From NCBI RefSeq assembly GCF_004331465.1, contig NZ_SJKB01000008.1, forward strand, positions 310,001 through 374,000: a DNA stretch of 64,000 bases, given 5' to 3'. A program made the translations under genes and the position numbers. The DNA is from Kribbella pittospori (GTDB taxonomy: Bacteria; Actinomycetota; Actinomycetes; Propionibacteriales; Kribbellaceae). Below, one piece after another: positions 51,316 through 59,271 of this stretch. Each line of letters starts with the position of its first letter. Position 1 is the stretch's first letter. Below the pieces are notes generated by a model, which was not told where the DNA came from, searched no databases, and was given only the letters and a program-made list of their open reading frames with translations.

Positions 51316-52920
51316 ATGGCGGACCTGCTGATCTCCGGCGCGCTCGTGCTGGACGGATCCGGTGCTCCCGGCGTACGGGCGGATGTGGCGGTCGACGCCG
51401 GCCGGATCGTGGCCATCGGCAACGACCTGCCGCCGGCGCGGCGGACGATCGCCGCGGCCGGCCTGGCGCTGTCGCCCGGGTTCATCGACATGCACGCGCA
51501 TTCCGACCTGCAGATCCTGGCCACCCCGGACCACACGGCGAAGGTCAGCCAGGGCGTCACGCTGGAGGTGCTCGGTCAGGACGGGCTGTCGTTCGCACCG
51601 ATCGACGACCCGACCCGGGCCGCGGTCCGGCGCCAGATCGCCGGCTGGAACGGCGAACCGGACGACTTCGACTTCACCTGGTCCACGGTCGCCGGGTACC
51701 TCGACCGGCTCGACCAGGGCATCGCGTGCAACGCGGCGTACCTGATCCCGCAGGGCACGTTGCGGATGATGGTCGTCGGCACGGAGAACCGCGCGGCAAC
51801 CCGTGCCGAGCTGGACGAGATGAAGCGCCTGCTTGCCGAGGGTTTGGAGCAGGGGGCGGTCGGGATGAGCAGCGGTCTCACCTACACACCGGGCATGTTC
51901 GCGACCACCGACGAGCTGGTCGAGCTGTGTGGCGTCGTCGCGCAGTACGGCGGTTACTACGGTCCGCACCAGCGGTCGTACGGCAAGAACGCACTCGACG
52001 CGTACGGCGAGATGGTCGAGGTGGCCCGCCGATCCGGGTGTGCGCTGCACCTGACTCACGCCGTGATGAACTTCGAGCCGAACCGCGGCCGCGGCGCCGA
52101 GCTCGTCGCGATGATCGACAAGGCACTCGCCGACGGCATCGACGTCACCACGGACACCTATCCGTACTTGCCTGGGTCAACGACCTTGGGTGCGATCCTG
52201 CCGAGCTGGACCGCCGAGGGCGGGCCGGACGCGCAGCTGGCGCGGCTGCAGGATCCGGAGCAGCGGGCGCGGATCGCCCTCGAGATGGAGCAGGTCGGGT
52301 CGGACGGCTGCCACGGCTGCGTGACCGACTGGAACACCATCGAGATCGGCGGCGTCCGGAACCCGGCGCTGGCCGGCGCCGTCGGCAACACGGTCGCGGC
52401 GCTCGCGGCTGGGAACGGCCGGGCTCCGGCGGAGGTCTTCTTCGACCTGCTGGTCGAGGACAACATGGCGACGTCGATCCTGCAGCACGTCGGGCACGAG
52501 GAGAACGTGCGGACGATCATGCGGCATTCGAGCCACACCGGCGGCTCGGACGGGATCCTGGTCGGCGGCAAACCGCATCCGCGGTCGTGGGGGACGTTCC
52601 CGCGCTACCTCGGCCGGTACGTCCGTGAGCTCGGCGTACTGGAACTGGCCGACTGTATCCACCACCTCACCGGCCGCCCGGCCCGGCGGCTGCGGCTGAC
52701 CGAGCGCGGTCTGGTCCGGGAGGGGTACGTCGCCGACCTGGTGCTGTTCGATCCGGCGACGGTTCGCGACACCGCGACCTTCGAGGAGCCGCGGCAGCAG
52801 GCCGAGGGCATCCCGTACGTCCTGGTCAACGGCGTCCCCGTGATCGACGCCGGTGAACGCACCGACGCCCTGCCTGGCGGAGCGATCCGCCGTACTCCGA
52901 CTGTGAAAGGAATCTCATGA
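51316..52920 (+). CDS. N-acyl-D-amino-acid deacylase (D-aminoacylase)
   Basis: A 534-residue amidohydrolase. The metal motif HAHSD is in SPGFIDMHAHSDLQILATPD; GVTLEVLGQDGLSFAPIDDP, YTPGMFATTDELVELC and the late MRHSSHTGGSDGILVGGKPH are typical of D-aminoacylases. It starts 1 bp after the deaminase stop. In this locus it would remove the acetyl group from N-acetyl-D-glucosaminate or another N-acyl-D-amino acid. Confidence 0.88.
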   Translation: MADLLISGALVLDGSGAPGVRADVAVDAGRIVAIGNDLPPARRTIAAAGLALSPGFIDMHAHSDLQILATPDHTAKVSQGVTLEVLGQDGLSFAPIDDPTRAAVRRQIAGWNGEPDDFDFTWSTVAGYLDRLDQGIACNAAYLIPQGTLRMMVVGTENRAATRAELDEMKRLLAEGLEQGAVGMSSGLTYTPGMFATTDELVELCGVVAQYGGYYGPHQRSYGKNALDAYGEMVEVARRSGCALHLTHAVMNFEPNRGRGAELVAMIDKALADGIDVTTDTYPYLPGSTTLGAILPSWTAEGGPDAQLARLQDPEQRARIALEMEQVGSDGCHGCVTDWNTIEIGGVRNPALAGAVGNTVAALAAGNGRAPAEVFFDLLVEDNMATSILQHVGHEENVRTIMRHSSHTGGSDGILVGGKPHPRSWGTFPRYLGRYVRELGVLELADCIHHLTGRPARRLRLTERGLVREGYVADLVLFDPATVRDTATFEEPRQQAEGIPYVLVNGVPVIDAGERTDALPGGAIRRTPTVKGIS

Positions 52921-53000
52921 ACGAGCGAAGCGAGTTCATCATCGAACACAGCACGCCTTGTGCCTCGTCCGCGCCTGGAGCGAAGCGAGGACGGGGATGA
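52917..53000 (+). CDS. Small bridging ORF with ERSE-type repeat
   Basis: A 27-codon ORF starts inside the D-aminoacylase stop (ATGA) and ends inside the aldolase start (TGA within GGATGAGT). It begins MNERSEFIIEHSTPCASSAP and ends GAKRGRG; its DNA opens with GAGCGAAGCGAG and repeats GAGCGAAGCGAG near its end. The layout is like the bridge between rplR and rpsE. It probably maintains coupling across a short mobile repeat rather than making a functional peptide. Confidence 0.45.
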   Translation: MNERSEFIIEHSTPCASSAPGAKRGRG

Positions 53001-53632
53001 GTGTGCTGGACCTGCTGCGCGCGGACCGGGTGCTGACTGTTGTCCGGGCGCCGGAGATCGCCGACGCCCGCGATCTGTGCGCCGCACTGGTTGCCGGCGG
53101 CATCCATGTGGTGGAGCTGACCTACACCACCCCGGATCTCCCCCGGCACCTCGAGCGCGCCGCCTCGACCGCGGCCGAGACCGGAGCGGTGGTCGGGGCC
53201 GGCACTGTCCAGACCGGCGCCCAGGCCAAGCAGGCGATCGACGCCGGTGCGCAGTTCCTGGTCACACCTGGTCAGGGTCTGGACGCCGCCGCGATCGCCG
53301 AGGCTGCGCGGTCCGCGGGGATCCCGGTGATCCTCGGGGCTTTCACGCCGTCGGAGGTGATGACCGCGCTGGCGCTGGGCTCGGACGCGGTGAAGATCTT
53401 CCCCGCGCATCAGCTCGGGCCGAAGTACTTCAAGGATCTCAACGGCCCGTTCCCCGGCGTACCGCTGGTGCCGTCCGGTGGGATCAACGCCGGCAACGCC
53501 CGCGACTACCTGACCGCCGGTGCCCTGGCTGTCAGCGCCGGCACCGACGTGGTGTCCCCCGCCGATGTGGCCGCCTCGAACTGGGAGACCATCACCACCA
53601 AGGCGCAGACCTTCTGCGCTGCTATCAGTTGA
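52997..53632 (+). CDS. KDPG/KHG aldolase family protein
   Basis: A 211-residue class I aldolase. The Schiff-base Lys lies in GSDAVKIFPAHQLGPKYFKD; the catalytic Glu in VVELTYTTPD; and the phosphate site in PLVPSGGINAGNARDY. It cleaves 2-keto-3-deoxy-6-phosphogluconate to pyruvate and glyceraldehyde 3-phosphate (Eda-type). With the KDG-type kinase it completes the lower Entner-Doudoroff branch. The ATG follows GGACGGGG; the longer TTG frame is rejected. Confidence 0.9.
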   Translation: MSVLDLLRADRVLTVVRAPEIADARDLCAALVAGGIHVVELTYTTPDLPRHLERAASTAAETGAVVGAGTVQTGAQAKQAIDAGAQFLVTPGQGLDAAAIAEAARSAGIPVILGAFTPSEVMTALALGSDAVKIFPAHQLGPKYFKDLNGPFPGVPLVPSGGINAGNARDYLTAGALAVSAGTDVVSPADVAASNWETITTKAQTFCAAIS

Positions 53633-54323
53633 CGGTGATGCTCCCGGAGTTGGTGCGTAAGATGACGTGGCGTGGCGATGCCGGGTCGCTCGGGAGCTCC
53701 AGGTCGCTGGAACCTTGGGACGCCACCGCATCAAACGCGTACGTCACATTCCGCGGCAACTGAACCGTGAGAGAGCCATCGCTGGCCTTGGCCGTCACTT
53801 GGTCGGGTGGACTCTCGAAGTTGAGATCGATCGAACCGCGCCGGCCGTCCACCGAGACCTGGCGGCTGCGGAGGCGGTTCGTGGTGACGGAGCCACCGCT
53901 GACCTCGATCGCCAGCGGCGACGACACCCCGACGACATCGACGGAGTCTCCTTCAAGCTCGACCTGTACGGCGGACTGCGACGGCACCTCGACCGTGAGG
54001 TCCAGTTCGCAGTGGGTGTCCGGGCATTTCGCCTGGATGTGCAGTCGACCATCCGTGGTGTTGATGTCTATTGCAGGCTGTTCCGCGGCGTACGAACCGT
54101 CGACCGCGACATGCACGTGCCCGTCGGCGCTGGCGAGCACCTGAGTGTGCGAGTCCGACACGATCTGCACGCCCTGTGCCCCTGGCACGAAGCTGGCCGA
54201 GTACTCGTACGGCACCTTCCCGCGGATGGTGCTCACCGTCACCGCGGCGCCCGTGACGACGAGCACCAGCAACGGCACCAGACCGATCGCCAGCATCCTC
54301 CGCTGTGCCACTGTGAGCGCCAT
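53625..54323 (-). CDS. Membrane-anchored DUF4097-like beta-helix protein
   Basis: A 232-residue protein with one N-terminal membrane segment (about 12-33) and an extracytoplasmic repetitive beta domain (VTVEVPSQSAVQVELEGDSV, then IEVSGGSVTTNRLRSRQVSV, later DGSLTVQLPRNVTYAFDAVA), as in DUF4097 putative adhesins. It overlaps the aldolase end by 8 bp (convergent) and the response-regulator stop by one base. Such proteins are often targets of envelope-stress two-component systems. Confidence 0.75.
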   Translation of the reverse strand: MALTVAQRRMLAIGLVPLLVLVVTGAAVTVSTIRGKVPYEYSASFVPGAQGVQIVSDSHTQVLASADGHVHVAVDGSYAAEQPAIDINTTDGRLHIQAKCPDTHCELDLTVEVPSQSAVQVELEGDSVDVVGVSSPLAIEVSGGSVTTNRLRSRQVSVDGRRGSIDLNFESPPDQVTAKASDGSLTVQLPRNVTYAFDAVASQGSSDLELPSDPASPRHVILRTNSGSITVN

Positions 54324-54988
54324 CAGGTCTCCAGGAACTTCAGCACCGCGAGGACCCGCCGGTGCTCCCCGTCGGTCGGCGTCAGGCCGAGCTTGATGAA
54401 GATGTTGCTGATGTGCTTCTCCACGGCTCCTTCACCGACGACCAGCGCCTGTGCGATCCCGCCGTTCGACCGGCCCTCCGCCATCGCTCGCAGTACGTCT
54501 TGCTCGCGCGGACTCAGTACGGCGAGCGGATTGGCCCGCCGTGATCGCACCAGCAGCTGCGAGATCACCTCCGGGTCGAGCGCCGCGCCACCGTCCGCGA
54601 CCCGACGTAGTCCGTCGATGAACTGATCCACATCGGCCACGCGGTCCTTGAGCAGATACCCGACGCCGCCGGGGTTGCCCCCGATCAGCTCGCTCGCGTA
54701 CCGCTCCTCGACGTACTGCGACAGCACGAGTACGCCGGTCTCCGGGGACTGCTCGCGAATGACGAGTGCCGCACGCAGACCCTCGTCGGTGAACGTCGGT
54801 GGCATCCGTACGTCGACCACGCACACATCTGGCCGGTGCTGGTCGACTGACTTCAGCAACTCCTCGGCATCACCGACCGCGGCGACCACTGTGCAGTCCT
54901 GCTCTTCCAACAGTCTGACAATGCCCTCACGCAACAACACCGAGTCCTCGGCGATCACCACTCGCACCGCTGCACCTCCGCTGTTCAT
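54323..54988 (-). CDS. NarL/FixJ-family response regulator
   Basis: A 221-residue regulator. The receiver has acidic residues EDS (14-15), phospho-acceptor D59 (VCVVDVRMPP) and conserved Lys in GYLLKDRV. The C-terminal LuxR HTH reads LSPREQDVLRAMAEGRSNGG, then AVEKHISNIFIKLGL. Its ATG overlaps the kinase stop by 4 bp. Confidence 0.92.
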   Translation of the reverse strand: MNSGGAAVRVVIAEDSVLLREGIVRLLEEQDCTVVAAVGDAEELLKSVDQHRPDVCVVDVRMPPTFTDEGLRAALVIREQSPETGVLVLSQYVEERYASELIGGNPGGVGYLLKDRVADVDQFIDGLRRVADGGAALDPEVISQLLVRSRRANPLAVLSPREQDVLRAMAEGRSNGGIAQALVVGEGAVEKHISNIFIKLGLTPTDGEHRRVLAVLKFLET

Positions 54989-56262
54989 TCGCACGGCACC
55001 ACGGCCGTCAGGAGCGTCCCGCCACCCGGTGGACTGTCCACGTCCAGCCACCCGTCCACACCGGCCACCCGGTCGTGCAAGCCCTGCAACCCCGTCCCGG
55101 CCGCGAAGTCCGCGCCGCCCTTGCCGTTGTCATCCACCTCGATGCGGAGCCGGTTCCCGTTCCGAGTCACCCGGACGTCGACCTCCGCGGCCTCCGAGTG
55201 CTTGGCCACGTTCGTCAGCGCCTCGGTCACGATGAAGTACGCGATCGCTTCGATCGTGAGCGACGGCCGCGGGTACACCTCGACCGTCACCCGCACCGGC
55301 ACTGGCGACCGGGCCGCAACAGCCGAGATCGCCGCATCCAGACCGCGGTCCGTCAGCACGGGTGGATGCAGGCCCCGGGTCAGGTCACGGATCTCGGCGA
55401 TCGCCTGCAACGCCTCGGAATGTGCCTCGTCGATCAGCACGCGGACCGCGGGATCCCTGTCCTCGAGACGGTTCTTCGCACGGCCCAGCGTCATCGCCAG
55501 CGACACGAGCCGCTGCTGGGCACCGTCGTGCAGGTCGCGCTCCATCCGCCGCCGCTCGGACTCGGCCGAATCGACCACCTTCTGCCGGCTCGTCAGCAAC
55601 TGCGTGACGCGCTCGGCCAGTGCCTTGTTCATCGACCGGCTGAGGAACACCCGGGCCAACTGACCGTCCAGCGCCGACGCGGTGCGCATCATCCACGGCG
55701 TCACCACCAGCAGGAAGAGCGCACCGATCACCGCGGCGATCGACGCCTTGGTCATCGTGTCGATCACGAACGGGCCGAGCTGTGCCTGTGCTGCCGCGAA
55801 CTTCGAGAAGTACAGCGGCAGCCCCATCAGCACCGGTGGGACCGACCATGCGACCACGATCGCCGCGATCCAGACCATTGCCAGCGGCAACAGCAGGACG
55901 TAGTAGAGGAGCTGCCGCCACAGTGTCGGGTCGATCACGGACGCAGTGGCGTCGGCGCCGCCGGAACCGGTCACTTCAGGTGGGTAGAGGGCCTGCAGCT
56001 CCTGCCCACGGGTGATCTCCGCCCGGCTCCGCTCCCACCCGGTGAGCATGTAAGCGAAATCGGTCGCACGGACGGACAGCCGCACGCCGGCGTACCCGAG
56101 CGGCCAGCCGATGATCGCGACGATCACCGCCACCAGCATCGCCACGCCGCAGGTGAGGACGACGACGATGTCGCCGAGCAGATGGATCGTTGCCAACCAC
56201 AAGTACGGCGACCGCCACAACCGCCACGGCGCCCAGGGAACCGGACTCGCGACTCCTGCCAC
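54985..56262 (-). CDS. Sensor histidine kinase (HisKA_3, NarX/LiaS-like)
   Basis: A 425-residue membrane kinase with four or five membrane segments in the first 230 residues. The HisKA_3 box ERRRMERDLHDGAQQRLVSL carries the phospho-His, and the HATPase domain (VTEALTNVAKHSEA, then VDDNGKGG and GTGLQGLHDRVAGVDG) follows. The GTG start with GGGGAGG is preferred; a longer frame is possible. The stimulus is probably envelope-related, by analogy with DUF4097-linked systems. Confidence 0.9.
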   Translation of the reverse strand: MAGVASPVPWAPWRLWRSPYLWLATIHLLGDIVVVLTCGVAMLVAVIVAIIGWPLGYAGVRLSVRATDFAYMLTGWERSRAEITRGQELQALYPPEVTGSGGADATASVIDPTLWRQLLYYVLLLPLAMVWIAAIVVAWSVPPVLMGLPLYFSKFAAAQAQLGPFVIDTMTKASIAAVIGALFLLVVTPWMMRTASALDGQLARVFLSRSMNKALAERVTQLLTSRQKVVDSAESERRRMERDLHDGAQQRLVSLAMTLGRAKNRLEDRDPAVRVLIDEAHSEALQAIAEIRDLTRGLHPPVLTDRGLDAAISAVAARSPVPVRVTVEVYPRPSLTIEAIAYFIVTEALTNVAKHSEAAEVDVRVTRNGNRLRIEVDDNGKGGADFAAGTGLQGLHDRVAGVDGWLDVDSPPGGGTLLTAVVPCE

Positions 56263-56425
56263 CCGAACCACCTCCCCGTGTCTGGCCGATCGCAGGTCAC
56301 AACTTACGTCGCCGGGATGGATACGGACATCAGGACATCCCACGGCTCGCGCCGGGGGTTAACCCCACCTCTCCCCGTGGGCTGACCACAATGTGCCGCG
56401 CCGCCCGCGGCGGAATCCTCGAGGT

Positions 56426-56848
56426 ATGACGACAACGATCAACGACCGAGGCGGCTGTCTCGACAGCCGAATCCGTTGGCGCGATGTGCCGGCTGTCTTG
56501 GTTTCTGCCGGTGTTGCGGCTGTTCTGCTTCCGTGGTGTCTGATTCTCGCGGCGAGCCTGCCCAGCACGTACCACGCCAACCACTGGAAGCTGGCCTGGA
56601 TCGGCCTGGATTGCGGGACCGCGGTCGCCGCCGGACTGACGGCGTACCTGCTGCACACCCGCAACAAGTACGCCGTCCTGACCGCGATGGCCGCTGGGAC
56701 GTTGCTGCTGGCTGACGCCTGGTTCGACGTCAGCACAGCAGCCGCCGGGACCGATCACACGCTCTCGCTGGCGGAGGCGCTCCTCCTGGAGATCCCTCTC
56801 GCCGTGTGCGCGTTCCTGGTCGCCTCCCGTGAACTCCGGCGCAGCTAA
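56426..56848 (+). CDS. Hypothetical four-helix membrane protein
   Basis: A 140-residue protein with four predicted membrane segments (about 20-42, 52-75, 82-102 and 112-130) and short loops. I do not recognise a family with confidence. It is divergent from the histidine kinase and convergent with, overlapping by 4 bp, the PheRS-like gene. The ATG follows CGAGG; an upstream in-frame ATG would add 11 basic residues. Confidence 0.65.
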   Translation: MTTTINDRGGCLDSRIRWRDVPAVLVSAGVAAVLLPWCLILAASLPSTYHANHWKLAWIGLDCGTAVAAGLTAYLLHTRNKYAVLTAMAAGTLLLADAWFDVSTAAAGTDHTLSLAEALLLEIPLAVCAFLVASRELRRS

Positions 56849-57963
56849 CCGATCAACTCGAGCACCGGCCCCTCGTGCAGCGCCCGGTAGACCTTGTCAC
56901 GCAGGACGTTGGCCTCGGCATCGGTCAACGTGCGGTCCACCGGCCTCAGGACCAACCTGACCAGCAGATTCCGCTGGCCCGGCGTCAGTTGCAGCCGCTC
57001 GCGAGCAGCGGGAGGCAGATCGTCGTACGCCGTCTCCCCCAGGACATCCAGCGACTCCGCAGCGTCCGCGTCCGGTCCGAGCGCGTCGCGGACCCTGTCC
57101 CCGAGTACCTCCGCTGACACATCGGCAGCGGCGTCCACGACCACGGAGAGGTCGCGGCGTACCGGCGGCATGGTCGAAACCGGCTTGTACGGCGACAGAT
57201 CCAGCATCTGCCCGGCCACCCGGGGATCCGTCGACCTGAGCAACCGGATGTCGCGGATACCCTTGCGGAGCATCAGCAAGCGATCGAGCCCCGGCCCCAT
57301 CGCCAGTCCGGTCCAACGCTCGTCCAGTCCGGCTTGGCGGAGGACATGCGGAGCAGCCACCCCGCACTCACCGATCTCGATCCACTGATCGTCCAGCAGT
57401 ACGTCGATCTGACGGCCATGGATCGTGTAGGGGTGCACCGCCGGCACAGTCCGGTACGTCTGCCCGGGCAGGACCGTGTCGACCAGACGGGCGATCATGT
57501 CTTCCAGCTCGGGCTCTCCGAGCGTCACGTTCCGGCTGATCCGCCAGAGGTCGAGCTGATGCGGCGTACCGGTGTGCTGCCAGTCCACCGAATCGCGGCG
57601 GTAACAGATGCCCGCGCACACCATCAGTACGTCGGACGCCTCGGACTCGGCGAGTTCACGCAATGCCGGCGGGATCATCGCCGACGTGTGACTTCGCAGT
57701 ACCTCGGTCTCCGACGCGTAGCGGGTGTAGCGCGCCTCCCGGGTCACCGCGTCACCGGCGTACCCGAGGTTGTCGTAGTTGTCGGCCAGGCTGACCACGG
57801 GATGATCGCGCCTGGTCCAGATCTCCGTGTACGGCCAGGCCGCGCCCAGCGCCGTACGGATCGAGTCGACGACCAGTTGGACGGCGTGCGGTCCTTGGGC
57901 CGGATCGGCCAGGTCGCGCAGGGACAGGGCAGCGTGCAGTTCTTCAGAAGTGAGTACAGACAT
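56845..57963 (-). CDS. Single-chain PheRS-like protein (class II core plus FDX-ACB)
   Basis: A 372-residue protein with a complete class II PheRS-alpha-type catalytic core (about 25-245) and a C-terminal FDX-ACB anticodon-binding domain (about 266-370), the layout of monomeric mitochondrial PheRS. Motifs: LRSHTS (89-94), motif 2 CYRRDSVDWQHTGTPHQLDL with HQ at 135-136, IEIGECGVAAPHVLRQAGL, and motif 3 GLAMGPGLDRLLMLRKGI. The loop that reads FPFTEP in bacterial PheS is HPYTIH (177-182) here, so the amino-acid pocket looks changed. No PheT partner adjoins it. The ATG follows GGAGAG, which is complementary to the upstream uORF. Confidence 0.8.
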   Translation of the reverse strand: MSVLTSEELHAALSLRDLADPAQGPHAVQLVVDSIRTALGAAWPYTEIWTRRDHPVVSLADNYDNLGYAGDAVTREARYTRYASETEVLRSHTSAMIPPALRELAESEASDVLMVCAGICYRRDSVDWQHTGTPHQLDLWRISRNVTLGEPELEDMIARLVDTVLPGQTYRTVPAVHPYTIHGRQIDVLLDDQWIEIGECGVAAPHVLRQAGLDERWTGLAMGPGLDRLLMLRKGIRDIRLLRSTDPRVAGQMLDLSPYKPVSTMPPVRRDLSVVVDAAADVSAEVLGDRVRDALGPDADAAESLDVLGETAYDDLPPAARERLQLTPGQRNLLVRLVLRPVDRTLTDAEANVLRDKVYRALHEGPVLELIG

Positions 57964-57968
57964 GGGTT

Positions 57969-58032
57969 TCTCTCCAGGATGACGGTCTCGACGGGGGGAC
58001 ACCCCGGTCGGCCGCGGTCACCTCAGGAGAGA
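57969..58032 (-). promoter_or_regulatory. Shine-Dalgarno and matching anti-SD of the PheRS-like leader
   Basis: The PheRS-like ribosome site GGAGAGA (57969-57975, minus sense) is the exact complement of TCTCTCC (58026-58032), which lies in the uORF just after its Cys codons. Pairing would hide the ribosome site; a ribosome paused on the Cys codons would cover the anti-SD and free it. Confidence 0.55.
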
Positions 58033-58106
58033 GCGCAGCAGCAGCTCACCCCGTCGGCACCGTCGTGCCGGCCGGGGCGCAGAAATCGCCGCCCGTACTG
58101 CGTCAT
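58023..58106 (-). CDS. Leaderless 27-codon uORF with a Cys-Cys-Cys tract
   Basis: The ATG lies 7 nt after a TACACT -10 box, so transcription would begin at or next to the start codon. The peptide begins MTQYGRRFLRPGRHDGADGV and ends SCCCALS, with three consecutive TGC codons five codons before the stop. Short leaderless ORFs with polycysteine tracts are known in mycobacteria as cysteine-responsive attenuators. It ends 59 nt before the PheRS-like ATG. Confidence 0.6.
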   Translation of the reverse strand: MTQYGRRFLRPGRHDGADGVSCCCALS

Positions 58107-58113
58107 GCGGACC

Positions 58114-58119
58114 AGTGTA
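58114..58119 (-). promoter_or_regulatory. -10 box for the uORF/PheRS-like transcript
   Basis: TACACT on the minus strand, the same -10 as at the infA and tRNA-Trp promoters in this window. The -35 region (GTGCCG at 17-bp spacing) is weak. Confidence 0.5.
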
Positions 58120-58196
58120 CCGACCCGGAATCGAGTCGGCACTCTTCATGTACTCTCCCGGAACTTTCCTCCCGGCTCGACTGTCGAGGTGCAACG

Positions 58197-59270
58197 ATGG
58201 GGCGCATGCGATGGATCGACACGTTGGAAGCCGCGGCCGCCGAGAAGCTGCCCGAGGCCGTGCACCGCTATTACCGGCAGGGTTCCGCGGGCGGGACGAG
58301 CGTCGGCGAGGCCACGGCGGCCTGGGCGTCGTACCGGTTCCGCCCTCGCGTGCTGCGCGACGTGTCGACCATCGATATGAGCACCACAGTCCTCGGTACG
58401 CCGGTGAACGCCCCGGTGCTCGTGGCGCCTTCGACCATGCAGCGGATGGCTGATCCCGACGGCGAGATCGCGATGGCGAACGGGGTCGGAGCGGCCGGCT
58501 CGGTGCTCGGGGTGTCGAGCAACGCGGGGACGTCGTTCGCCGACCTCGGGGAGACCGGCGTTCCATGGTGGCTGCAGATCTACGTCGTGCGGAACCGCAC
58601 GATCACCGAGCGGATGCTGGACGTCGCGGTCGCCGGTGGCGCGAGGGCGGTCGTGCTCACCGTCGACACCCCGGTGGTCGGCCGGAAGGAGGACGATGGG
58701 CAGACCGTCTGGGAGCTGGCGCAGCCTGGCCAATGGCTGAAGAACCTGCCCGAGGGCGAGTGGTCCGACGACGACCTGGACAAGGCCGACGACCTCAGCC
58801 CCGACGTGATCGGCTGGATCGCCGACCGCACGGGTCTGCCCGTGGTCGTGAAGGGCGTGCTGCGCGGCGACGACGCCAAGCGGTGTGCGGACGCTGGTGC
58901 GGCGGCTGTGATCGTGTCCAACCACGGGGGGCGCCAACTCGACGGTTCGATCGCCACCGCGCAAGCGCTGCCTGAGGTCGCCGAGGCACTCGCCGGCACG
59001 AACACCGAGGTCTACGTCGACGGCGGCATCCGGCGCGGTGAACACATCCTGGCTGCGCTCGCCCTCGGCGCCCGGGCAGTCTTCGTCGGTCGCCCCGCCT
59101 TGTGGGCGCTCACGGTCGGCGGCTCGGCCGGGGTGACCCGGTTGCTCACCGACCTGGGTGACGAGCTCAGCCACACTCTCCGCCTCAGCGGCTGTGCACG
59201 GCCCGGCGATCTCACGCCAGATCTGGTGATCCCAGGAGAGCCTGGGCTGCTCGGAGGACGGAGGGGCTGA
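58197..59270 (+). CDS. FMN-dependent alpha-hydroxyacid oxidase/dehydrogenase
   Basis: A 357-residue TIM-barrel flavoenzyme of the lactate oxidase / glycolate oxidase family. It has APVLVAPSTMQRMADPDGEI, then WLQIYVVRNR, VLTVDTPVVGRKEDD, LPVVVKGVLRGDDAKRCADA and the catalytic SNHGGRQLDG with its His. It would oxidise an L-2-hydroxyacid such as lactate; the exact substrate is unclear. The ATG at 58197 has GAGGT upstream. It is divergent from the PheRS-like gene and 1 bp before the formyltransferase-like gene. Confidence 0.88.
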   Translation: MGRMRWIDTLEAAAAEKLPEAVHRYYRQGSAGGTSVGEATAAWASYRFRPRVLRDVSTIDMSTTVLGTPVNAPVLVAPSTMQRMADPDGEIAMANGVGAAGSVLGVSSNAGTSFADLGETGVPWWLQIYVVRNRTITERMLDVAVAGGARAVVLTVDTPVVGRKEDDGQTVWELAQPGQWLKNLPEGEWSDDDLDKADDLSPDVIGWIADRTGLPVVVKGVLRGDDAKRCADAGAAAVIVSNHGGRQLDGSIATAQALPEVAEALAGTNTEVYVDGGIRRGEHILAALALGARAVFVGRPALWALTVGGSAGVTRLLTDLGDELSHTLRLSGCARPGDLTPDLVIPGEPGLLGGRRG

Positions 59271-59271
59271 C

